Source: an uncultured Bacilli bacterium (GTDB lineage: Bacteria > Bacillota_I > Bacilli_A > RF39 > UBA660). From it: a DNA stretch of 22,031 bases. The notes beneath the pieces are model-generated. The model did not search any database. It had not been told where the DNA came from and worked only from the letters and a program-made list of their open reading frames with translations. Below, piece by piece: positions 13,874-21,075 of the stretch (position 1 is its first letter; every line of letters starts with the position of its first letter). The stretch spans positions 1 to 22,031 of the forward strand of contig CAKOIQ010000016.1 of the NCBI GenBank assembly GCA_934086935.1, given 5' to 3'. Position numbers and translations under genes: made by a program.

Positions 13874-14879
13874 ATAAATCTATATCCTTCATATATTTTT
13901 TATACTTAGGAATAATTCCCGTATGACTCTTATCAAAAGAAGGTTTAATTTGAAATACACCGGGAAAACAATTTCCTTCAATAATAACTGGTCCCTTATT
14001 AGTAATTGCTACATCCCAACCCACATATCTAACACTAGGAACAACTTTAGCAGCTTCCCTAACCATTTGACATGCTTCTTCATAAAAGGGAACCTTAAAT
14101 CCATAAATATCTTTTTTAGTTATTGGATGATACTCATAAACATCATCATTTTGATCAATAGCTGGAGCAATAACAACCCCTTCATCATTTAAAAAAGTAT
14201 ACATACTACCACTACTAAAGTTATCAGTAACTCCCCCATTACCTATCTTAAAAACTGAATTAACAACATTAACTTCATCTCCATCAAGAAAAGTAAATAA
14301 TCTCATAGTATTAACAGAACCAGAATATAAAGTATTAATCTTTCTATGTTGTTTAACACAGTCTTCAACAAGTAATTGATTACATTTAATTAAAGTATCA
14401 TATAAAGCCTCAACATTCGCATCTTCCGTAATCTCATACTTCATAATGCCATGTCCACCTTCACCATCAATAGGTTTAACAATAATAAACTTATGTTTAT
14501 GAACAAACTTTTTAAATTTCTCTAGATTCTTACCATCAATAACCATATAATCCCTCTTTAAAAAATCTTTAAAAAGTTCATTAAATTTATCCTTTTGATC
14601 AAATAAATAAAAATCATCTTTATTATTATATTTTCTAATAATTAAATTATTTTTAGTTCTAGTTAAATAAGTTCTTCTTTCTTCATCAGTTAATCTATAA
14701 AACTCAAACTCTTGATAATCATAATATCCAGCTCCATATTTAAAACCACACATAATCATATCAATAACAATATTATATATACATATATGACTTTTTTTAC
14801 TAACCTTTTTAGCCACCTTAAACATATTTTGATAATCCATTTTAAATATTCTACTTAAAACATATTTAACTTTACCCAT
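13872..14879 (-). CDS. ATP-grasp enzyme of the sugar-transfer-associated type
   Basis: This 335-residue protein has the ATP-grasp fold of the ATPgrasp_ST family, which occurs with cell-surface polysaccharide genes; its exact reaction is unknown. Visible features are FIIVKPIDGEGGHGIMKYE (nucleotide-binding lysine and glycine-rich loop, about residues 130-150), LLVEDCVKQH, VNTMRLFTFLDGD, and the metal-binding end VRYVGWDVAITNKGPVIIEG followed by NCFPG. ATP-grasp enzymes join a carboxylate to an amine or thiol through an acyl phosphate. I prefer the ATG at 14879, with AGGGTG six bases upstream; the frame also has a GTG nine bases earlier. It follows spoIIP and a small membrane protein in the same direction, so a spore- or envelope-related substrate is possible, but this is inference. 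Confidence 0.8.
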   Translation of the reverse strand: MGKVKYVLSRIFKMDYQNMFKVAKKVSKKSHICIYNIVIDMIMCGFKYGAGYYDYQEFEFYRLTDEERRTYLTRTKNNLIIRKYNNKDDFYLFDQKDKFNELFKDFLKRDYMVIDGKNLEKFKKFVHKHKFIIVKPIDGEGGHGIMKYEITEDANVEALYDTLIKCNQLLVEDCVKQHRKINTLYSGSVNTMRLFTFLDGDEVNVVNSVFKIGNGGVTDNFSSGSMYTFLNDEGVVIAPAIDQNDDVYEYHPITKKDIYGFKVPFYEEACQMVREAAKVVPSVRYVGWDVAITNKGPVIIEGNCFPGVFQIKPSFDKSHTGIIPKYKKYMKDIDL

Positions 14880-14913
14880 GAGATTCACCCTACAAAAATC
14901 ATAGCATATTTAA

Positions 14914-15249
14914 TTAACTAAATAAAGTCTTTATTATTTTTAAAAACCAAGAAACTCCATCATTAATCGTTTTATCTATAATATTACTAATATCATACCC
15001 TAACTTAGAATATTTATTATTATAATTATGAACATTAACTTCAACATAATCTTTTAAATCAACCGCCTTTCCCTCACTAACATCTTTTTCAAATTGTTTT
15101 AAAGCCTCTTTAGTTAAAACTGTATCACTATAAGTTTTCTTTTCATAATAGCCAGTCTTACTAGCAAAATAAAGTAAACAAAAAAGTAAAAGAACCCCAT
15201 ACATAATAACTTTAAATTTCTTATATTTTTTACCCTTATTCTCCTCCAT
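14914..15249 (-). CDS. Small single-pass membrane protein downstream of spoIIP
   Basis: I do not recognise this 111-residue protein. It has a strongly basic start (MEENKGKKYKKFK), one membrane helix at about residues 14-31 (VIMYGVLLLFCLLYFA), and an outer part with a charged stretch (LTKEALKQFEKDVSEGKAVD) and a hydrophobic C-terminal amphipathic segment (SWFLKIIKTLFS). The start at 15249 lies inside the last codons of spoIIP (14-base overlap), with GGAG nine bases upstream in spoIIP. This indicates translational coupling and suggests a role with SpoIIP in forespore engulfment. The coupling is seen in the sequence; the role is inferred. Confidence 0.7.
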   Translation of the reverse strand: MEENKGKKYKKFKVIMYGVLLLFCLLYFASKTGYYEKKTYSDTVLTKEALKQFEKDVSEGKAVDLKDYVEVNVHNYNNKYSKLGYDISNIIDKTINDGVSWFLKIIKTLFS

Positions 15250-16132
15250 TAACTTTATCTCCAATCACGTAATAAAAAGCCTCAGAAAGTGCTAAAACAC
15301 TATTATAAACCTCATCAATCGTATTATCCGGTCCTCCAATTTCAACTAATAAAGTATTATGATGAAAATTTTGATTATACTTATTCTTTGGACTATATAA
15401 AATATCCCTCATAACCCCCTTATAATGTTCCTTCAAATAATCATTAAGACGAACAACTAATTTACTATTTTCTTCATAATCAGCATGATTCATTCCCACT
15501 ACAAACATCATCTTCGCATACCTAACATCATTAATCTCTACAACCTTAGATACACTATCCCTATGAACATCAATAAAATAATTCAAAGAATCATACTTCT
15601 TCTTAGCATTCTCTAAACATAATTTACTCGCATAATAAGATTGATTGTATTTCCACCCATTCTCATTAAGAATCTTTTTAATACTATTATCTTCAACAAT
15701 ACTCATAATTCCATAACCATCAAGTTCCTTTTTTAAAATATTAGAAGCCATATAAACCGTAGGAGTAATATTATAATAACCCAAAGAACCTCTCGCATAT
15801 TCCTCAGTCTGATGCGTATTATAAATATAAACTATAGGTTTAGAACTACTAACAACCGTCTTAACATCCTGCTTATTTTCCAAAGCATTTTTAATTAAAC
15901 TATCCGGAGCACTTAAATTAAAATTAATAATATCTAAAAAAGAAATATTACCAATTAAATTATTACTACTAAAAGCAAGCAATTCATTAACATTAATTCC
16001 ACTACTTTTCTTTATTACCCTTTTAAATAAAACATTTACAATTAACCCAAAACCCACTATAAAACATAAAATAACTCCAATCACTTTAATAAATCTATAA
16101 TTATATCTTTTTCTAGCAATAAATCTTTTCAT
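15236..16132 (-). CDS. spoIIP: Stage II sporulation protein P, peptidoglycan amidase/endopeptidase
   Basis: SpoIIP is a membrane-anchored zinc enzyme that works with SpoIID and SpoIIM to degrade septal peptidoglycan and drive engulfment. The 298-residue protein has a membrane helix at about residues 16-36. The catalytic domain has the amidase motifs PIVYIYNTHQTEEYARG (first zinc His and Glu, about 98-115), NYFIDVHRDS (second zinc His, about 188) and HHNTLLVEIGGPDNTIDEV (catalytic Glu, about 265). I chose the ATG at 16132 because GGTGAT lies three bases upstream and the longer frame would run into the terminator of the preceding gene. It heads a probable operon with 14914-15249 and 13872-14879. 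It is shorter than B. subtilis SpoIIP (about 400), mostly in the N-terminal linker. Confidence 0.93.
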   Translation of the reverse strand: MKRFIARKRYNYRFIKVIGVILCFIVGFGLIVNVLFKRVIKKSSGINVNELLAFSSNNLIGNISFLDIINFNLSAPDSLIKNALENKQDVKTVVSSSKPIVYIYNTHQTEEYARGSLGYYNITPTVYMASNILKKELDGYGIMSIVEDNSIKKILNENGWKYNQSYYASKLCLENAKKKYDSLNYFIDVHRDSVSKVVEINDVRYAKMMFVVGMNHADYEENSKLVVRLNDYLKEHYKGVMRDILYSPKNKYNQNFHHNTLLVEIGGPDNTIDEVYNSVLALSEAFYYVIGDKVNGGE

Positions 16133-16165
16133 ATCATCACCATTAAAAATATATATCTTATCCCA

Positions 16166-16196
16166 TAAAAAAAATGTCACTTAATGACACTTTTTT
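16166..16196 (-). terminator. Intrinsic terminator of the second TasA/BspA-like gene
   Basis: The stem AGTGTCA/TGACAT around TTAA is followed by a run of eight T on the minus strand. It lies between the stop codon at 16255 and spoIIP. Confidence 0.8.
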
Positions 16197-16254
16197 AATC
16201 ACATAATAAATTACCTCTATTAAATTTATAAGCAATTTACATCATTTAAATTAA

Positions 16255-17045
16255 TTATGATTTAACAACAAATGTAAGACCAGATGGTTTTTCATTACTT
16301 GCATTAAATTTATCTGCATCGATTTGGGTACGTGCGTATCCTGTAGTGGCACTTGCATTTTTAAACATATATGACATATCGGTTACTTTTGATGTATCAA
16401 AACTACTTAAATTTAAGGTAGTTAATGTATTCCCCTCAAACATATTCATCATACTCGTGACATTTGAAGTATTTAGATTATTTAAATTTAGGTATTCTAG
16501 TTTTGAGAAACCTTTAAATAGATCTTTAGAATTAGGATTGGCTACTACTTCTCCATTTTGTCCAATATATACTTCATATAAACCATCATTATCTTCATCT
16601 AAGGTATATGCCATGACACTTCCATTTTGCTTATCACTTACATCCCATGAGTTAAATGCATTACTTGGTACATTACTTGCATTATTAAAGCATCTGCTAA
16701 ATTGGTTGCTGTTCCACTTATTGAATATGTTAAATCTCCAAAATTAAAACCATTATCTTTAATAACTAAATACAATCTATAATTCATTTCTAAGTCAGTG
16801 GTATTATTACCGGTAACAGTAAATACTTTATTAACCCAGGCTTCTTCTCTGGGATAAATATTTTGCATTTTAATAGTACCGGAACCATTAGCATACTTTA
16901 TTGTCATTGTACCACCTTTAGCAAAGATAGTAGAAGAAGATTCATTATTGCTTACACTTGAAAAGAAGGCATATGATAATCCTCCACATAATAAAACCAA
17001 AAATAACCCAGTTACTAATAATACTAATCTTTGCTTGTTATCCAT
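16255..17045 (-). pseudogene. Frameshifted and internally deleted TasA/BspA-like gene
   Basis: The 5' part (to 16638) encodes a SipW-type signal segment (LVLLVTGLFLVLLCGG, LSYAFFSSVSN) and a TasA-like domain (GGTMTIKYANGSGTIKM, VFTVTGNNTTDLEMNYRL) up to about TATNLADAL. The frame then leaves homology. From about 16690 the homologous sequence continues in another frame: NNASNVPSNAFNSWDVSDKQ, MAYTLDEDNDGLYEVYIGQ, two BspA repeats and the cap ATTGYARTQIDADKFN. The protein at 3966-7178 has the same order but with a 320-residue lectin-like domain and 17 repeats. This copy has therefore lost the middle domain, and the junction is out of frame. The first ORF ends at 16638; the ORF 16255-16614 has no good ribosome site. 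Phase-variable or frameshifted expression is possible, but I see no homopolymer at the junction. Confidence 0.8.
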
Positions 17046-17046
17046 G

Positions 17047-17111
17047 GTTAACATCCACTCCTATTTTCTTCTTTATTGTACTATAAACATCAATCATCAG
17101 TGAATGTTAAC
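17047..17111 (-). promoter_or_regulatory. Upstream region shared with the TasA-like remnant at 12033-12266
   Basis: It contains GTTAACCATGG at the start, AGGAGTGG, TATAGTACAATAAA (complement at 17073-17085) and a second GTTAAC at 17106-17111, in the same order as at 12268-12335. It begins directly after the smc terminator, so this gene must be transcribed from here. The exact promoter boxes are unclear. Confidence 0.45.
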
Positions 17112-17116
17112 AAACT

Positions 17117-17145
17117 AAAAAAACTATGCATTTTTGCATAGTTTT
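17117..17145 (-). terminator. Intrinsic terminator of the rnc-smc operon
   Basis: AAAACTATGCA and TGCATAGTTTT form an 11-base stem with a 4-base loop, and three further T follow on the minus strand. It overlaps the smc stop codon. Confidence 0.85.
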
Positions 17146-20077
17146 AATCTAATTTAACACTTACTAATTTAGATACACCAGATTCTTGCATTGTTATACC
17201 GTATAAATTATTGGTATACTCCATAGTTCTCTTTTTATGGGTAATTATAATAAATTGAGTTTTTAAATCCAATGTATGTAAGTAATTACCAAACATATCA
17301 ACATTTGCTTCATCAAGAGCTGCTTCTACCTCATCTAAAATACAAAATGGTACAGTTCTAATATTAAGGATAGCAAATAATAAAGATATTGCCGTAAGAG
17401 TTGCTTCTCCACCAGATAATAATTTTGTATTTTTAATATCTTTTCCAGGAGGAACCGCTTTAATTTCTAATCCTGTATTTAAAATATCATCTGGATTAGT
17501 TAACACTAAGTTAGCTTCTCCACCCTTAAATAACTTTTTAAATACTTTACTAAATTCATTATTAAGTTCATTAAAAGTATTTGTTAATTTATCTTTCATC
17601 GTATCATCAAGTTCATTAATAATAGATAACAAATCATTAATAGAAGAATTTAAATCATCTTTTTGACCAGTTAAGAAAGTATATCTTGTATTAACCCTAT
17701 CATACTCACTTATAGCTCCAGTATTAACTTCTCCTAAAGCTCTTATATCTCTCTTTAAAGAATTAACCATACTTCTAGCTTCATCTAATTCTATTGTAAG
17801 TTCATATTCTTTGGCTTTTTCAAAAGTCATACCATATTCTTCATTAAGTCTTAGTAAATAAGAATCTAACTTCATTTCTTCTTTACCAATCGCAACTTCA
17901 ATTGTTTTAAGTTCATTAATTAACTTATTATACTCACTATTTTGTTTCTTATTAGCAAGTTCCAATTCATTAATTTCACTTTGTAAATCATTTTTATCAT
18001 TCTTAAGTTCTGATAACTTAAATTCTAAGTTTTCTTTCTTATTATTAGCTTTATAATATTTATCTAATATTTCTTCTACTTGTTTATCTATTTGTTTTTC
18101 AAGTAAACCTTTGGTACCATTAATCTCATTAACAACACTAGTTAAATTATCTCGTAATGAACTTAAATCATTTTCTTTTCTTAAAATAACTTCTTTTAAA
18201 GCATTAACTTCATTACCAAAAATAAACACTTTATTTTCCAGTAATTTTAAATTACGATCATGTTCATTAATTTCTTCTTCTTTTATCTTTATATCTTTAG
18301 TCTTAGTTTTAAGTAAAGATATCTTATTTTCAAGTTCAAACTTTTGATTAAGTAATCCTGAACCACTCTTATTATTACCACCAGTAATTGAACCACCAGC
18401 ATTTAGTAATTCACCATCTAAAGTAACAATTCGATAAGTATGATTAATCATTCTCGCAATAACATTAGCATTATTAATATTATCTACTATTAAAGTATTA
18501 CCTAAAGCATTAAGAACAATTCCTCTATATATTGGATTATATTTAACTAAATCAGAAGCAATCCCTAAAAAACTACTTTCATTTTTAATCTTATTTAAAG
18601 TATTAAAATCTACTCCTTTAGGTTTAATTAAATTAATTGGATAAAAAGTAACTCTACCCAATCCATTTTGTTTTAAATAACTAATTGCATCTTTGGCATT
18701 ATTTTCATTATCAACAATAATTACATTAGATGTATATCCTAAAGCTATATCAATTGCTGTACTATATTTTTCTTCAGTTTCAATTACTTTACCTAATATA
18801 TTATGAATTCCACTTAATCTATGATTATTTACAACATTCTTAACTGCATATGGAAGTTTACTATCGCTTTCAATCACATCTTTTAAAATATCAATTTGAT
18901 TCTTTAAAGTAAGTTCATCTTTATTTAAAACTGCTAAATTATTAATAAGTAAATTTCTAACTAAATTTTCTTCTTTTAATTCATTACTTAAAGCAGTATA
19001 TTCTTTTTCTTTACTATCTAAATTATCTTTCTTATTCTTTATTTCATTAACTAAATAATCTATATCATTCTTAAGTTTTAATTCTTGTTCTTTTAAATTC
19101 ATTACATTACTTTGTAATTTAGAATCTTCAACTTTATATTTTTCTCTTTCCATCATAATTTGCTTTTCAGCATTTATTTTAGAAATTTCTTTAGTTATTG
19201 TATATAAATCATCACTATGTTTACTAATTGCATCTTCTACTTTAATAAGTTTAAGTTTTAAATTATCTATTTTAGAAGAATCTACTAAAGAAAGATTATC
19301 AGCTTTTAAAATATCTTGATTTAACTGTTCTTGTCTTTCCTTATCTAATTTATATTTATCACTTATCTCTGCTATATCATGAGCAAGTAACGCTATTTCC
19401 GTATTTTCTAATTCACCTTTTAAATCTAAATACTTCTTAGCTGTACTAGCTTGTTCTTTTAATGGTTCTAAATTAACCATTAATTCATCTATTACTAAAT
19501 TAATCTTTTCTAAATTATCATTAGTACGATCTAATTTTCTTAAAGTTTCTTCTTTACGTTTCTTATACTTTAAAACTCCTGCGGCTTCTTCAATAATTGC
19601 TCTTTTTTCTTCCGGTTTGCCATTAATAATTTCTCCAATTTTACCTTGAGAAATTATTGATAAAGAATTAACTGAAGAACCAGAATCTATAAATAAATTA
19701 GTTATATCTTTCAATCTTACTTGATCATTATTAATATAATATTCATTTTCTCCAGAAGCATAAACTACTCTTTTAATCTCTAGCTCATTTAAATCACTTT
19801 TTAAATAATGATCTTGATTATCAAAAGTTAAAGATACCCAAGCTCTTGTTAAAGGACTTCTACTTTTAGAACCGGCAAATATTACATCAGCAGATGTATT
19901 ACCACCACGAATATCTTTTAAAGATTGTTCACCTAAAACCCATCTAACAGCATCAACAATATTACTTTTACCTGAACCATTAGGTCCAACTATTCCGGTA
20001 ATACCATCTTTAATATCTATTGTAACTTTATCTGCAAAGCTTTTAAAACCATGCAGACTTATCTTTAATAACTTCAT
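17144..20077 (-). CDS. smc: Chromosome segregation/condensation ATPase SMC
   Basis: SMC forms the ring of the bacterial condensin with ScpA and ScpB and organises the origin region of the chromosome. The N-terminal head has GITGIVGPNGSGKSNIVDAV (Walker A, about residues 25-44) and LKDIRGGNTSADVIFAGS. The hinge lies at about 420-570 (SGIHNILGKVIETEEKYSTA through GGSITGGN), flanked by heptad-rich coiled coils at about 165-410 and 590-790. The C-terminal head has the signature LLSGGEATLTAISLLFAI and Walker B FCILDEVEAALDEANV. At 977 residues it is about 200 shorter than B. subtilis SMC (about 1186), with the loss mainly in the coiled coils. The signature has Ala-Thr where SGGE(K/R)AL is usual. 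The start overlaps the rnc stop by four bases. ftsY, a common neighbour, is absent. Confidence 0.95.
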   Translation of the reverse strand: MKLLKISLHGFKSFADKVTIDIKDGITGIVGPNGSGKSNIVDAVRWVLGEQSLKDIRGGNTSADVIFAGSKSRSPLTRAWVSLTFDNQDHYLKSDLNELEIKRVVYASGENEYYINNDQVRLKDITNLFIDSGSSVNSLSIISQGKIGEIINGKPEEKRAIIEEAAGVLKYKKRKEETLRKLDRTNDNLEKINLVIDELMVNLEPLKEQASTAKKYLDLKGELENTEIALLAHDIAEISDKYKLDKERQEQLNQDILKADNLSLVDSSKIDNLKLKLIKVEDAISKHSDDLYTITKEISKINAEKQIMMEREKYKVEDSKLQSNVMNLKEQELKLKNDIDYLVNEIKNKKDNLDSKEKEYTALSNELKEENLVRNLLINNLAVLNKDELTLKNQIDILKDVIESDSKLPYAVKNVVNNHRLSGIHNILGKVIETEEKYSTAIDIALGYTSNVIIVDNENNAKDAISYLKQNGLGRVTFYPINLIKPKGVDFNTLNKIKNESSFLGIASDLVKYNPIYRGIVLNALGNTLIVDNINNANVIARMINHTYRIVTLDGELLNAGGSITGGNNKSGSGLLNQKFELENKISLLKTKTKDIKIKEEEINEHDRNLKLLENKVFIFGNEVNALKEVILRKENDLSSLRDNLTSVVNEINGTKGLLEKQIDKQVEEILDKYYKANNKKENLEFKLSELKNDKNDLQSEINELELANKKQNSEYNKLINELKTIEVAIGKEEMKLDSYLLRLNEEYGMTFEKAKEYELTIELDEARSMVNSLKRDIRALGEVNTGAISEYDRVNTRYTFLTGQKDDLNSSINDLLSIINELDDTMKDKLTNTFNELNNEFSKVFKKLFKGGEANLVLTNPDDILNTGLEIKAVPPGKDIKNTKLLSGGEATLTAISLLFAILNIRTVPFCILDEVEAALDEANVDMFGNYLHTLDLKTQFIIITHKKRTMEYTNNLYGITMQESGVSKLVSVKLD

Positions 20078-20724
20078 TTATTTCCACCCACACTTAATTC
20101 AATTGCATTCTTAGCTGCATTCTGTTCAGCTTCTTTTTTACTCTTTCCTGAACCCTTACCATAAACAATGCCATCAACAACTACTTCTACTTCAAAATAC
20201 TTATCATGACTAGGACCTTCATCTTTAATAACATTATAAGTAACACTCTTACGATCAGTTTGAACTAATTCTTGTAAATAAGATTTATAATCACTTAAAA
20301 AGATAACATCTTCTTTGACATAAGGAAGTGCTACATCTAATACAAATTCTCTAGCTTTACTAAAACCACCATTTAAATAAATACATGCTACTACTGCTTC
20401 AAATACATCCGCAATAATAGTTTGATTAATTGCATGTTCTAAACCATGACCAACCATAATACGAGAAGGTAAACCAATATTATTCGCATATTCAAATAAA
20501 GCTTCTTCACATACATACATACTTCTTTTCTTACTCATTTCTCCCTCAGAATAATCAGTATGTTTATAAAAATAATCACTCATAATAAGTTCTAAAACCG
20601 CATCACCTAAATACTCTAATCTTTCATAAGATGGACATTTATGTTCATTAGCGTAACTAGTATGAGTTAAAGCCATTCTTAAAATAGGATTATCATCCCT
20701 TACTCCATATTTTGTTAAATCCAT
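20074..20724 (-). CDS. rnc: Ribonuclease III
   Basis: This double-strand-specific endonuclease processes rRNA precursors and structured mRNAs. Its 216 residues match the usual length. The catalytic domain contains the signature ERLEYLGDAVLELIMSDYFY (about residues 34-53) and the second acidic pair in IIADVFEAVVACIYLNGG (about 104-121). The double-stranded RNA-binding domain at about 145-213 has LQELVQTD, GKGSGKSKKEAEQNAAKNAI. I chose the ATG at 20724, with GGTGAT four bases upstream. An ATG at 20736 is in frame but would lie at or before the transcription start predicted from the -10 box. It is followed by smc with a 4-base overlap, the standard Firmicutes order. Confidence 0.95.
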   Translation of the reverse strand: MDLTKYGVRDDNPILRMALTHTSYANEHKCPSYERLEYLGDAVLELIMSDYFYKHTDYSEGEMSKKRSMYVCEEALFEYANNIGLPSRIMVGHGLEHAINQTIIADVFEAVVACIYLNGGFSKAREFVLDVALPYVKEDVIFLSDYKSYLQELVQTDRKSVTYNVIKDEGPSHDKYFEVEVVVDGIVYGKGSGKSKKEAEQNAAKNAIELSVGGNK

Positions 20725-20742
20725 AGTAATCACCATTTTCTA

Positions 20743-20748
20743 ATTATA
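20743..20748 (-). promoter_or_regulatory. -10 box of rnc-smc
   Basis: TATAAT on the minus strand would start the transcript near 20736, about 12 bases before the chosen rnc start. No clear -35 box is visible. Confidence 0.45.
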
Positions 20749-20843
20749 TACCAAAAACCAATTAGTTTCTAGACTACATCACTATTTTAGCAAAAACCAA
20801 CCATAAAAAAAAGAATATTATTTATTTTTATATCATTTTATTA

Positions 20844-20849
20844 TATAAT
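20844..20849 (+). promoter_or_regulatory. -10 box of yidD, transcript possibly leaderless
   Basis: TATAAT ends seven bases before the yidD ATG at 20857, so the expected first base of the transcript is at or next to the start codon. No ribosome site is present between them. The -35 region is only T-rich. Confidence 0.45.
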
Positions 20850-20856
20850 TATAAAT

Positions 20857-21075
20857 ATGAAAAAGATATTAATTAAGATGATTGAGCTTTATCAAAGCGC
20901 TCCATTATCTACTCATAAAAATTGTAGATTCATTCCTACATGTTCAGAATATACTAAACAAGCAATAGATAAATATGGTGCTTTAAAAGGCTTAAAAATA
21001 GGAATAAAAAGAATATTAAGGTGTCACCCCTTTGGAAAATATGGATATGACCCATTAAAGGAGAATTTAAAATGA
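20857..21075 (+). CDS. yidD: Membrane protein insertion efficiency factor YidD
   Basis: This is a small membrane-associated protein thought to help the insertase YidC/OxaA. The 72 residues match the family, with an N-terminal amphipathic helix (MKKILIKMIELYQSAP), the cysteine motif CRFIPTCSEYTKQAIDKYG (about residues 23-41), and the C-terminal KRILRCHPFGKYGYDPLKEN. All three conserved cysteines are present. It is divergent from rnc and overlaps the next gene by four bases (ATGA), so the two are probably translated together. There is no visible ribosome site. Confidence 0.93.
   Translation: MKKILIKMIELYQSAPLSTHKNCRFIPTCSEYTKQAIDKYGALKGLKIGIKRILRCHPFGKYGYDPLKENLK

Noticed and set aside
16638..16700. 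Programmed frameshifting joining the two halves of the gene at 16255-17045
   Set aside because: There is no slippery heptamer or downstream structure, and the lost domain and repeats point to deletion.
16346..16747. Plus-strand ORF of 133 codons
   Set aside because: It is antisense to the broken TasA/BspA gene, with no start signal and no independent family resemblance.
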